Source: Hyphomicrobiales bacterium
Lineage (GTDB): Bacteria > Pseudomonadota > Alphaproteobacteria > Rhizobiales > Rhizobiaceae
Direction of reading: 5' to 3'
NCBI GenBank assembly: GCA_900472295.1
Contig: UCIA01000002.1
Coordinates: forward strand, 186,001-250,000
DNA length: 64,000 nt
Shown: positions 24,926 through 32,404 of the stretch, piece by piece
How the letters are laid out: the number at the start of each line of letters is the position of its first letter
Position numbering within the stretch: the first letter of the stretch is position 1
The notes under the pieces: generated by a model
Told to the model about the DNA's origin: nothing
The model's database searches: none
The model's input: only the letters and a program-made list of their open reading frames with translations
Position numbers and translations under genes: made by a program

Positions 24926-25677
24926 TGTCTTGCTCCTGCGTAATATTCGACTTTGGCTTCGGCCCGTTCGATCAACTCGGCGATCAGGAGGGCGAAGGCG
25001 AAAAGGATGATGGTAAGGGCCCAGAACTCGGCCATGCGGAAGTTCCGCGAGAAGGTCTCGAAGAGCGCGCCATAGCCGACGATGGCGACGAGCAGCTGGC
25101 CGATCACAACGCCTTTGACGCCGCGGATGAGGCCGAGCCTTATGCCTGCGAGGATTTCCGGCAGCGCCGCCCAGAGGATGATTTTCAGATAGAGTGCCCG
25201 TCGCGAGGCGCCATAGGAGCGCGCCATCTCGATCAGCGACGGCGAGATGTGCCGGACGCCGGCGCGAGTATCGAGGACGATGATCCAGATCGCAAACAGG
25301 AACACCGCCGCAACGATCGTCCTCTCGCCGAAGCCGAACAGGATCATCAGCACCGGAACCAGGGCCGAGAGCGGGGCGCTGGAAAAGATATTGACCCACA
25401 TGCCGAGCAGGTCGTCGGCGATCTTCACGCGGCCCATGAGAATGCCGAGCGGCACGCCGATGACGATCGACAGGACCATTCCGGTGAAAAAGGCGCGCAG
25501 CGTCGTGACCGTCGCGCTCTGCCAGGACGGAGTCTGCACCAGACCCACAGCCGCGCTCAGCACCTCGCTCAGCGGCGGCAGCAGGAAGACCAGGTCGAGC
25601 CTGCCGACGATCTCCCACAGCACGCACCAGACAAGCAGCGATGCCATCATCGGAATGCGGTAGCCGAACAGGGTCAT
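24922..25677 (-). CDS. ABC importer permease (NitT/TauT family), second copy
   Basis: This 251-residue membrane protein belongs to the SsuC/TauC-like BPD_transp_1 family. It has about six helices and the EAA loop MARSYGASRRALYLKIILWAALP. The sequence around GVVLGQLL-like VKGVVIGQLLVAI is typical of NitT/TauT permeases. It pairs with the other permease at 26492-27319 and the ATPase at 25687-26490. Two different permease genes mean a heterodimeric channel. Tight spacing with neighbours supports one transcript. Confidence 0.9.
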   Translation of the reverse strand: MTLFGYRIPMMASLLVWCVLWEIVGRLDLVFLLPPLSEVLSAAVGLVQTPSWQSATVTTLRAFFTGMVLSIVIGVPLGILMGRVKIADDLLGMWVNIFSSAPLSALVPVLMILFGFGERTIVAAVFLFAIWIIVLDTRAGVRHISPSLIEMARSYGASRRALYLKIILWAALPEILAGIRLGLIRGVKGVVIGQLLVAIVGYGALFETFSRNFRMAEFWALTIILFAFALLIAELIERAEAKVEYYAGARQ

Positions 25678-25686
25678 TTCAGGGCC

Positions 25687-26490
25687 TCATTCGGCATATT
25701 GCTTCAGCCCCTGCCAGATTTCCTGGACCGTATCGAGATAGTGCTTGTCTCTGTGGATGAGGTCCGGGTCGCCGGAACGGTCAATCTCCGGCTCGATGAT
25801 CTGCGAAACCCTGCCGGGCCGGGGCGACAGGAGCACGATCCGGTCTGATATATAGACCGCCTCCTCGATCGAGTGCGTGACGAAGATGAAGGTCTTGTTC
25901 TGGTTGCTGCGCAACCGGATCAGGTCTTCCTGAAATTTCCGCCGGTTCTGCTCGTCAACAGCCGAGAACGGTTCGTCAAGCAGCAGCACGTCGGCATCGA
26001 CAGACAACGCCCGCGCCAGACCAACGCGCTGGCGCATGCCGCCCGAAAGCTGGTGTGGATATTTACCCTCGAACCCGGCGAGCCCGACCTCGGCTATGTA
26101 GTGGCGGGCGATGTCCTCGCGTTCGGCTTTTGCCTTGCCGCGCAGTTCGAGCCCGAAGGCCACGTTGCGGAGCGCCGTCGCCCAGGGCATCAGCGCGAAA
26201 TCCTGGAACACGAAGGCGCGCTCGGGGCCTGGCGCGCTGACCACCTTGCCGTCGATCGCGATTGTGCCGGCATCGGCCTTGATCAGCCCGGCGATGATCT
26301 TGAGCAGCGTCGTCTTTCCGCAGCCGCTCGGGCCGAGCAGGCTGGTCAGCTTGCCCCTGGGAAAGTCGAGGTCTATGCCGCGCAAAGCCTCGGTGCTCCC
26401 GTAGCTCTTGGAGATTCCCCTCACCGCGACGATCTGATCGATTGGCGCGGGCATCGATGATGGTTCCTTTCGCAGGACTGCTGCGCGCAT
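25687..26490 (-). CDS. ABC importer ATP-binding protein (NitT/TauT family)
   Basis: This 267-residue protein has Walker A (GPSGCGKTTLLKI), Q-loop (FQDFALMPW), signature LSGGMRQRVGLARAL, Walker B VLLLDEPFSAVDE and the H-loop (VTHSIEEAVY). The start at 26490 is chosen because the permease stop is at 26492-26494 and this ATG lies one base away; an upstream ATG would overlap the permease. NitT/TauT ATPases energise import of nitrate, sulfonates, hydroxymethylpyrimidines or aromatic acids; the substrate here is unknown. Confidence 0.92.
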   Translation of the reverse strand: MRAAVLRKEPSSMPAPIDQIVAVRGISKSYGSTEALRGIDLDFPRGKLTSLLGPSGCGKTTLLKIIAGLIKADAGTIAIDGKVVSAPGPERAFVFQDFALMPWATALRNVAFGLELRGKAKAEREDIARHYIAEVGLAGFEGKYPHQLSGGMRQRVGLARALSVDADVLLLDEPFSAVDEQNRRKFQEDLIRLRSNQNKTFIFVTHSIEEAVYISDRIVLLSPRPGRVSQIIEPEIDRSGDPDLIHRDKHYLDTVQEIWQGLKQYAE

Positions 26491-26491
26491 C

Positions 26492-27319
26492 TCAGGCTCC
26501 TCTTGTCTCGGGCCTGAAAACACGGACCTCGACCCACTGCAGCGCAATCAGCGTCAGGGTCGAAAGCGCGATGATCGAGGCGATTGTTGCATACATTTCG
26601 GCATAGTCGGCGCGGGAGCGGTGAAAGGTGATCAGGTCGCCGATGCCGGTCGGCGTGATCAGCAGTTCGGCCAGCACGACGCCGACGAAACCTGCCGCCA
26701 CGCCCAGGCGCAGCCCCGCGAAAATGACCGGACTAGCGTCAGGAAGGATGATCCGTGTGACCACTTGCCAGCGCGTTCCGAGGAACGATCGGCACATGAC
26801 GATAAGCGAACCGTTGACGTTTCGCACCGCCTTGTAGGTGTTGAGCACGATAACCGGCAAAGCCAGTATCATCACTGCAAGCGTCTTGGCTGTCATGCCG
26901 ATGCCGTAGACGAAAGTCACCATCGGGATGAAGGCGGCGACGGGTGCGGCCTGCAGCACGATAAATACCGGGATCAGCAGCCATTCGCCCGTGCGCCACA
27001 GGCCGCACAGCGTTCCGAGGCCGACGCCGAGGAAAGCCGACAGCACGATGCCGAGCACCAAGGGTTGCAGCGTCGAAACATACGCCAGCGGCAGGCTGCC
27101 GTCGGCGATCAGCCCGACGAAGGCGGAGAAAGTGGCAGAGAAGGTCGGAAACGCAAAGCTCACCGGTATGCGGCCGGCGATTTCCCAGATGCCCGCAAAA
27201 AGAGCGATGGAGACCAGCCTGAGAAGAACTGGCTGGTCCCGCCATCCACCCACCTCGCCGCGCGCCGAAAGGGCAGCGAGACCAACGGCTTCGCTTTCAG
27301 TCCTGATGCCGGTCGCCAT
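26492..27319 (-). CDS. ABC importer permease (NitT/TauT family), first copy
   Basis: This 275-residue membrane protein has about six helices and a cytoplasmic EAA loop (CRSFLGTRWQVVTRIILPDA). The short cytoplasmic N-terminus is followed by LVSIALFAGIWEIAGRIPV. A GVVLAELLITPTGIGDL motif matches the TauC/SsuC family. It follows the binding-protein gene within 10 bp and precedes the ATPase by 1 bp. The four-part importer has two permease genes flanking the ATPase. Confidence 0.9.
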   Translation of the reverse strand: MATGIRTESEAVGLAALSARGEVGGWRDQPVLLRLVSIALFAGIWEIAGRIPVSFAFPTFSATFSAFVGLIADGSLPLAYVSTLQPLVLGIVLSAFLGVGLGTLCGLWRTGEWLLIPVFIVLQAAPVAAFIPMVTFVYGIGMTAKTLAVMILALPVIVLNTYKAVRNVNGSLIVMCRSFLGTRWQVVTRIILPDASPVIFAGLRLGVAAGFVGVVLAELLITPTGIGDLITFHRSRADYAEMYATIASIIALSTLTLIALQWVEVRVFRPETRGA

Positions 27320-27328
27320 CCGCCAGAC

Positions 27329-28324
27329 CTACTTCTTGCCGAGCTTGGCAACGGCGCGGTCGGTAGCAGCGACGTCCCAGAAATCCTCGACCTTGAGGGT
27401 GGCCGGATCGCCTTCGATCTGGCCGGCCAGGCTGAAGAATGCGAAGTCGTCTGCTGCGGCGTCCGCGCCGCCGCCGTTCAACACCAGGCTACGGGCGCCC
27501 GCCGTTTCCTTGTAATATTCGGAGATTTCCGTGTCGGCCTCCGCGCCAAGGTCGGGCAGCAGCTTGTACTTGTTGCGAAACTCGACCGCGACGGCCGGGT
27601 TCTCGGTGATCTCGCGCGCCGTCTTCATCAGTTCCTCCACCAGGATATCGACATCGGCGGCATTGTTCTTCAGGTAGTCGGCGGTGGCGAACAAACCTTC
27701 GTCGGTGGCGCTGAGGTCATCGACAGGCAGCACGATGAACTTTCCGGGCGCTTCCGCCTCAAGCGCGCGCCGATTAGCCGCGTCGACGATCGAAGCTTTT
27801 AGCGTGCCCTGGATAAGGGCGTTGCGCCGAACCTCGGAGCCCGGGACGTAACTGATCGTGCCGAGCTTGATGCCGTGGGTCTTGGCCATCAGGAGCATGA
27901 CGGCCTCTGTCCCGGAGCCGCGCGCCTGCACCGCCACGTCCTGTCCGTCCAGATCCTTCCATTCCTTGTAGAATTCACTGTTGACCACCGGAAAGAAGCG
28001 CAGCGTCGAAATCTGCGCAAACAGACGAATAGGCACGCCCACCTTCTGGATCAGCGTGTAGGGTGCACCGATGCCGACATCCGCCTGGTTGCCGACGATG
28101 GCTTGCGCGGCCAGGTCTTCATCGTTGAGAATGATCAGTTCGACTTTTACGCCGCGCTCTTTCGTGCGTTCGATGGCGGTGAGCGTCTGGATGGATTCTA
28201 TTCCCGGCAAATCCCCGAAGGCGATGCGCATGTCGCCGGCGCTGGCAGCTTCGAGCGGCACTGCGCTGCCGAGCGCAGCGGCCAGCGCTGTTGCAAGGAC
28301 GGTACGTCTGGTCAACTTGGTCAT
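27329..28324 (-). CDS. Periplasmic substrate-binding protein (NMT1/TauA-like)
   Basis: This 331-residue protein has a twin-arginine-style leader (MTKLTRRTVLATALAAALGS; R-R at residues 5-6, hydrophobic core, AASA cleavage). The mature part is a type II periplasmic fold with FGDLPGIESIQTL, VGNQADVGIGAPYTLIQK and VQARGSGTEAVMLLMA. The family binds aromatic, sulfonate or nitrogenous ligands in many rhizobia. It is the first gene of a seven-gene operon and faces a GntR-family regulator across a 189-bp promoter region. Confidence 0.85.
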   Translation of the reverse strand: MTKLTRRTVLATALAAALGSAVPLEAASAGDMRIAFGDLPGIESIQTLTAIERTKERGVKVELIILNDEDLAAQAIVGNQADVGIGAPYTLIQKVGVPIRLFAQISTLRFFPVVNSEFYKEWKDLDGQDVAVQARGSGTEAVMLLMAKTHGIKLGTISYVPGSEVRRNALIQGTLKASIVDAANRRALEAEAPGKFIVLPVDDLSATDEGLFATADYLKNNAADVDILVEELMKTAREITENPAVAVEFRNKYKLLPDLGAEADTEISEYYKETAGARSLVLNGGGADAAADDFAFFSLAGQIEGDPATLKVEDFWDVAATDRAVAKLGKK

Positions 28325-28350
28325 TCTGCTTCCTCCCGTTTCTTCTTATA

Positions 28351-28361
28351 ACCAATTTGGT
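28351..28361. promoter_or_regulatory. Palindromic site before the importer operon (candidate GntR operator)
   Basis: ACCAATTTGGT is a perfect palindrome 26 bp upstream of the importer start at 28324. Together with the site at 28501-28515 it brackets the divergent promoter region. Its halves are ACCA/TGGT, the same half-sites as FadR-type operators but in the reverse orientation. Confidence 0.55.
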
Positions 28362-28500
28362 AAATGGTTAAGGATTTTGGCCGTATTGGTCAAGCAGTAA
28401 TTCGCATCGCTTTGGGGCGCCCAAATATCCGCGGGGAGGATTTCGGATGTTGACGGAGTCAGGGAACCGATTTATCACCACTGTTATGAATCAATCGCGG

Positions 28501-28515
28501 ATTGGTTAAACCAAT
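28501..28515. promoter_or_regulatory. Palindromic operator overlapping the GntR start codon
   Basis: ATTGGTTAAACCAAT is a perfect 7-bp inverted repeat around a central A, containing TGGT-N3-ACCA, the typical FadR/GntR operator. It reaches the ATG at 28514, so binding would block the regulator's own transcription or translation (autorepression). It also lies within the divergent promoter region of the importer operon. Confidence 0.8.
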
Positions 28516-29206
28516 GGATATTGTCGGAGACGGCGGCCACGCCGCGCTGGTGCAGCTTCAGGCCTATCTGGCGCAGATGGACCTGTCCGGCGAAACGCGG
28601 CTCCCGGCCGAGCGTGAGCTTTGCGAAAGCCTCGGCGTTTCGCGTGGCGATTTGCGCAAGGCTCTGGCGGTGCTCGAGAAGGACGGCCGCATCTGGCGCC
28701 ATGTCGGCAAGGGCACCTTCGTCGGGAGCGGCCCGGTCGAAGAGACGATTGGCATTTCGGAGATCGCTGGGCGCACCAACCCTGCCGATGTGATGCGCGC
28801 GCGCCTTATCATCGAGCCGGAAATCGCGCGTGAGGCAGCACTGCATGCCACGCTTGACGACATAGCCGCTATGCGGAAATCACTCGCCCAGACCCGCGAA
28901 GCAGCGACGTGGCGGCAATATGAGAACATCGACAATCTGCTTCACCGCCAGATCGCCGAGGCGAGCAGCAACAAGGTGCTGCTCGGCCTGTTCGACGTGC
29001 TGAACGCCGTGCGGCGTACGGTGGTGTGGGGCCGACTGCGTTCCGATGGCGCGCGCCCCCCGGCCGACCATCACAGTTTTGAAGATCACGAGAGGATCGT
29101 TGAAGCTATTGCAGAACGCGATCTTGCAGGCGCGGCGACCGCCATGCGCCTGCATCTCCTGCAGGTCGGTCGACGTTTGATTCCGGTCCATGAGGCTGCT
29201 GAATAG
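28514..29206 (+). CDS. FadR/GntR-family regulator (FCD domain)
   Basis: This 230-residue regulator has an N-terminal winged helix-turn-helix (SGETRLPAERELCESLGVSR, then DLRKALAVLEKDGRIWR) and a C-terminal FCD ligand domain. The FCD has metal or ligand His residues in LHRQIAEASSN (about residues 138-148), EDHERIVEAI and MRLHLLQVGR. FCD regulators of catabolic operons sense organic acids. Divergent from the oxalyl-CoA-ligase operon with two palindromes in between, so it most likely controls that operon. The ATG at 28514 overlaps the operator. Confidence 0.9.
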   Translation: MDIVGDGGHAALVQLQAYLAQMDLSGETRLPAERELCESLGVSRGDLRKALAVLEKDGRIWRHVGKGTFVGSGPVEETIGISEIAGRTNPADVMRARLIIEPEIAREAALHATLDDIAAMRKSLAQTREAATWRQYENIDNLLHRQIAEASSNKVLLGLFDVLNAVRRTVVWGRLRSDGARPPADHHSFEDHERIVEAIAERDLAGAATAMRLHLLQVGRRLIPVHEAAE

Positions 29207-29214
29207 CCCGCTGC

Positions 29215-29416
29215 GTGCCGGTGTTCGGACACTGCGCGTCACTCGCCGCTTGCCTGGTTTCTTCTGCAGCCTCTGCCCAGCAAGCCCAGTCAGGCGGAAT
29301 CAACCACACGATGCATATGCAGATGATGCGTGGGCAAGCCACAGGCGCCGCAGTTCCGAGGGAGCCCCGGCCAAGCCGCGTTCGCGGCGATCCAGGAGAT
29401 CGTAGGACGCCGCTAA
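29215..29416 (+). pseudogene. Decayed small exported-protein gene
   Basis: The frame from 29215 encodes a signal-peptide-like stretch ending SSAASAQQ, then MHMQMMRGQATGAAVPREP. Near 29361 the reading frame shifts: the next frame gives GQAAFAAIQEIVGRR and a stop. Intact rhizobial homologues have a continuous phrase GQAAFAAIQEIV followed by ~100 more residues, so this copy has a one-base frameshift and is truncated at its C-terminus. Homology is from memory of the family. Confidence 0.6.
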
Positions 29417-29484
29417 ACTGCGCGGCCTCGGGTTCTTCGGGCTCATGGCGCGGGGCATGCATCATCAGAGACACCATCTGATGA

Positions 29485-29573
29485 TCGCGCGAGGCGACGA
29501 TCCTCATCGTTGATTCGGCGCGCAGTCAGCCGATGCGCGACACGAGGTGGTTTTCGACATGCAGGCGGCTCAC
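29485..29573 (-). pseudogene. N-terminal remnant of a VIT/CCC1-family transporter gene
   Basis: The reverse strand from 29573 gives V-SRLHVENHLVSRIG-stop, nearly identical to the start of the intact VIT gene at 55656-56351 (MSRLHNENHLVSRVGWLRAA). A TGA at 29526-29528 replaces the Trp codon of the homologue; after it the reading frame continues LRAE and decays. The presumed GTG start overlaps the OsmC stop (GTGA), so this was once coupled to osmC. The 3' end of the remnant is estimated. Confidence 0.75.
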
Positions 29574-29974
29574 GGTTTTCTTCTGATCGTGCCTTCGAGC
29601 TTCGTGGCTGCCGCAACAGTATTGGAAATCGTGCCGTACTTGCGGACGTTCTTGTGCAGCAGTTCCAGCCGCTGGTCGGTTTCATCGGTGTCGACGACAA
29701 GTTCGTAGTCGATGGAGGCAATCCCTGGGGGGCTGTCGCGCCGAACCGCATGCAATGCGACCCTGACGCCGCGCAGCTTGAAACCGAGCATCGGGGTGAC
29801 GCGCTCGATGCCCTTGATCATGCAAGCGGCTGTCGCCGCGAGAAGCAGTTCAGCCGGATTAAAGGCATCGGCCCGGCCCTCGATACAGGTATCGAGGATA
29901 ACCGTGGCGTTCTTGGTCGTGGCGATGCTGCCTCGTGCGTCGGTCCGTCTGGCTTCAACGCTGTATTCGAACAT
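29570..29974 (-). CDS. OsmC-family protein
   Basis: This 134-residue protein matches the OsmC/Ohr peroxide or hydroperoxide-related fold. It has ADAFNPAELLLAATAACMIKG with the conserved C-terminal-half Cys, the helix following, and a C-terminal strand region NTVAAATKLEGTIRRKP. Only one clear cysteine of the two in typical Ohr is present (the Glu/Arg partners are less clear), so it may be an OsmC-like protein of the YhfA type rather than an active peroxidase. It is convergent with the exported-protein remnant and is followed by the VIT remnant. Confidence 0.85.
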   Translation of the reverse strand: MFEYSVEARRTDARGSIATTKNATVILDTCIEGRADAFNPAELLLAATAACMIKGIERVTPMLGFKLRGVRVALHAVRRDSPPGIASIDYELVVDTDETDQRLELLHKNVRKYGTISNTVAAATKLEGTIRRKP

Positions 29975-30273
29975 GGTGTCACCCTGCCTAGCCCGCCCCG
30001 CCTTGGCAGGCGAGCCCCAACCTTTCTAGCCCCTGTTCGAGAACCCGGTTTTGATCCAGGTCATAATTCGGACGCTCTGTCCCTGCTCATGTGCGCTGCA
30101 CGCGGCAAATCGCGGGTATGACCAGCACGCTCATCAGCGTCGACGAGGGCCAAGCAAAACAAGAGCGAGATCGCCCTGGAAGATCGGATCCATGAGTATC
30201 ACTCCTACGCGACCTCGACCTTGCCGCCACTGAGGTCCTGCACAATCAGCTACAAGGCAACATCGTACCAACC
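29975..30273. other. 299-bp region with no recognised gene
   Basis: No open frame with recognisable domains was found between OsmC and the ArsR-type gene. Short open frames are compatible with decayed sequence. It may contain the promoters of both flanking genes. Confidence 0.55.
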
Positions 30274-30618
30274 TTGTCCTCGATCGACAGCGCCTCAAGC
30301 GCCATTTTGGGATTGCAGGCACCCAAGAATGTAAAAGAGATGATCCCGGCTTCGGGAAAGGCGGCGGACCTGCTCAGGAGCATGTCCCATCCACAACGGC
30401 TTCTGGTCCTATGCGCGTTGGGGAAGGATGAGCGTTCCGTGGCGGAACTGCGCGAGTTGCTCGGCATCGACCAAGTGCCGATGTCGCAGCAACTCATGCG
30501 GTTGCGCGCTGACGGCCTGGTCGAGTCGCGCCGCGATGGCACGACTGCGTACTACCGCATCACCCGGCCGGAAGTGCTCAAGGTCGTCGAAGCGCTTCAC
30601 GCCGCTTTCTGTCCCTGA
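30274..30618 (+). CDS. ArsR-family repressor resembling persulfide sensors BigR/SqrR
   Basis: This 114-residue winged-helix protein (MSHPQRLLVLCALGKDER then DQVPMSQQLMRLRADGLVES) has two cysteines placed as in the persulfide-responsive repressors BigR, SqrR and YgaV. These are Cys47 in the second helix (VLCALG) and Cys113 at the C-terminus (AAFCP). In that group oxidation by reactive sulfur links the pair and releases DNA. The neighbouring rhodanese gene supports this. The TTG start at 30274 is uncertain: an ATG at 30340 would remove 22 residues but keep both Cys. Confidence 0.8.
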   Translation: MSSIDSASSAILGLQAPKNVKEMIPASGKAADLLRSMSHPQRLLVLCALGKDERSVAELRELLGIDQVPMSQQLMRLRADGLVESRRDGTTAYYRITRPEVLKVVEALHAAFCP

Positions 30619-30701
30619 CGGGAAGCAGTTGCGATTGACAATCTCACAGGCCTCAACGACGGCGCACAGCACGCTGCCTTCGGAAAAACAGGAGAAGTGC
30701 A

Positions 30702-31031
30702 ATGTTTGGATTTGGAGCTCAGTCGTCGGTCAAGACACTGACACCGACGCAAGTGCGCCAGATGGGTGACGCCGTCACGCTTGTCGATGTCAGGGAGGAC
30801 GGCGAGTGGGCATCTGGGCATATAGCCGGCGCCATCCATATTCCATTGGGCAGCCTTCGTGACGAGTTGGACCGCATTCCATCCGGCAAACCCGTCGTGT
30901 TTTATTGCCACGCCGGCGGCCGGTCATCGCAAGCGATCACCATCGCCATGGCGGCAGGACAAGCGCACGACACGCATATGGGCGGCGGCATCAGCGCCTG
31001 GCGTGCGCAAGGTTTCCCGTCGGCAAGCTGA
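30702..31031 (+). CDS. Single-domain rhodanese
   Basis: This 109-residue protein has the rhodanese fold, with VDVREDGEWASGHIAGAIHI and the active-site loop YCHAGGRSS, where Cys69 would carry persulfide. The ATG has a strong site (AGGAGAAGTGCA) upstream. Located 83 bp after the ArsR-family gene; together they look like a sulfur-stress module in which the repressor senses persulfides and the enzyme transfers sulfane sulfur. Confidence 0.9.
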   Translation: MFGFGAQSSVKTLTPTQVRQMGDAVTLVDVREDGEWASGHIAGAIHIPLGSLRDELDRIPSGKPVVFYCHAGGRSSQAITIAMAAGQAHDTHMGGGISAWRAQGFPSAS

Positions 31032-31067
31032 TAGCGACGTTGTCGCAACAGGTTTGGCTGCGGCGTC

Positions 31068-31199
31068 TCACGGTGCTTTCAAGTGCTCAATCTGTTCGGA
31101 AGGTTGCGCGCGAACCGCGCGCAGCTCGTACCAGAGGGCGTTCAGGATGCCGACCGTGGTGGCCAGTCCGAGGCCGAGAATCCAGGCGAAGTACCACAT
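31068..31199 (-). CDS. cydX: CydX, small subunit of cytochrome bd oxidase
   Basis: A 43-residue single-helix protein: MWYFAWILGLGLATTVGILN, then ALWYELRAVRAQPSEQ and a short tail. The start M-W-Y-F-A-W-I-L-G is the CydX signature and the C-terminal arm is charged. It lies 24 bp downstream of cydB on the same strand, the standard place. CydX stabilises the haem site of the oxidase. It is below the size of usual gene calls. Confidence 0.93.
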   Translation of the reverse strand: MWYFAWILGLGLATTVGILNALWYELRAVRAQPSEQIEHLKAP

Positions 31200-31223
31200 A
31201 GTTGCAAACTCCAGTCTGTCTTG

Positions 31224-32376
31224 TCAGTAAGCCGACGTACCTGCTTCGCGCACCGAGGCTTCGCTGACCTTCCCCCAAAGCACGCTGTAGACCCAGGCGG
31301 TGTAGGCAAGGATCAGCGGCAGGAAGATGACAGTTGCGATCAGCATGTTGCGCAGCGTCGCCCGGCTTGAGGATGCGTCGAACACGGCAAGCGAATGGCT
31401 CGGATTGGTGCTTGACGGCAGAAGGATCGGGAACATCGCCAGCCCAACAGTCGCGATGATGCAGAAAATGCCAAGTTTCGACGCGAGGAAGGTGAGGCCT
31501 TCGCGACGCGCGCGGAAGCCCGCGGCGGCGATCAGCGGCGCCACTATCCCCAGTGCGGGCACCAGGCACAGAGCCGGCGTGGCGTAGAAGTTGCAGCCAG
31601 CCGTTTGAATTTGTAATCACGGTCTTGCCAAGCGGATTGGACGGGCCATCCCAGACGATGGCGCTCGTGACCTCATAGCCGCCGAGCAGCCCGAGCCAGA
31701 CAAGCACGCCGCCGCCGGCGAATAAAACAGCAGCGGCCAGCGCGGCCTTGCCGCCGATGATACGGGCGCGGTCAGCCACCGGCCCTTCCGCCTTGAAGGC
31801 CAGCCACGCCGCGCCGTGCATGACAAGCATGGAAAGCGAAACCAGGCCGCAATAGAGCGCCACCGGGTTGAGCAGGCCAAACAGAGTGCCCTCGTAGAAC
31901 GGCCGCAGATCAGTGTCGAAGTGGAACGGCACTCCTCTCAGCGCATTGCCCACCGCCACGCCGAAGATGAGCGCCGGCACGGCGCCGCCGATGAACAGCG
32001 CCCAGTCCCAGTTCGAACGCCAGCGGGTGTCTTCCCGCTTGGAGCGGTATTTGAAGGCAACCGGCCGCAGGATCATCGCGAACAGCACCAGGAACATGGC
32101 GAGGTAGAAACCGGAGAAGCTCAACGCGTAGAGCGCCGGCCACGCAGCGAAGATGGCGCCGCCGCCGAGCACGAACCAGACCTGATTGCCTTCCCAGACC
32201 GGCCCGATGGTGTTGATGGCAACACGACGCTCGATATCGGTTTTTGCCACGAAGGGCAGCAATGCCCCGACACCCATGTCAAAGCCGTCGGTGACCGCGA
32301 AGCCGATCAAAAGAACGCCAAGCAGTACCCACCATGTGATCCGCAGCGTTTCGTAGTTGAAGAGAAAATCGAGCAT
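31224..32376 (-). pseudogene. cydB: cydB with an internal frameshift (cytochrome bd subunit II)
   Basis: The frame from ATG 32376 encodes a normal CydB N-terminal part: LRITWWVLLGVLLIGFAVTD, then GFDMGVGALLPFVAKTDIE and RRVAINTIGPVWEGNQVWFV. It runs about 260 residues to TVITNSNGWLQ. Homology then continues in another frame with FYATPALCLVPALGIVAPL and the CydB C-terminus (stop at 31224). The switch lies at about 31589-31597; the sequence TGGCTGCAACTTC looks two bases short of the expected TGG-CTG-GCA-AAC-TTC. The two parts together give 384 residues, the normal CydB length. This is either a real inactivating mutation or a sequencing error. Confidence 0.85.
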
Positions 32377-32404
32377 CGTCGTTGTTCCTTGCAGATCGGG
32401 GGGC

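Noticed and set aside
29106..29507. A 133-residue minus-strand frame
   Set aside because: It is antisense to the GntR gene end and the exported-protein remnant and contains the decayed VIT tail. It has no coherent domain.
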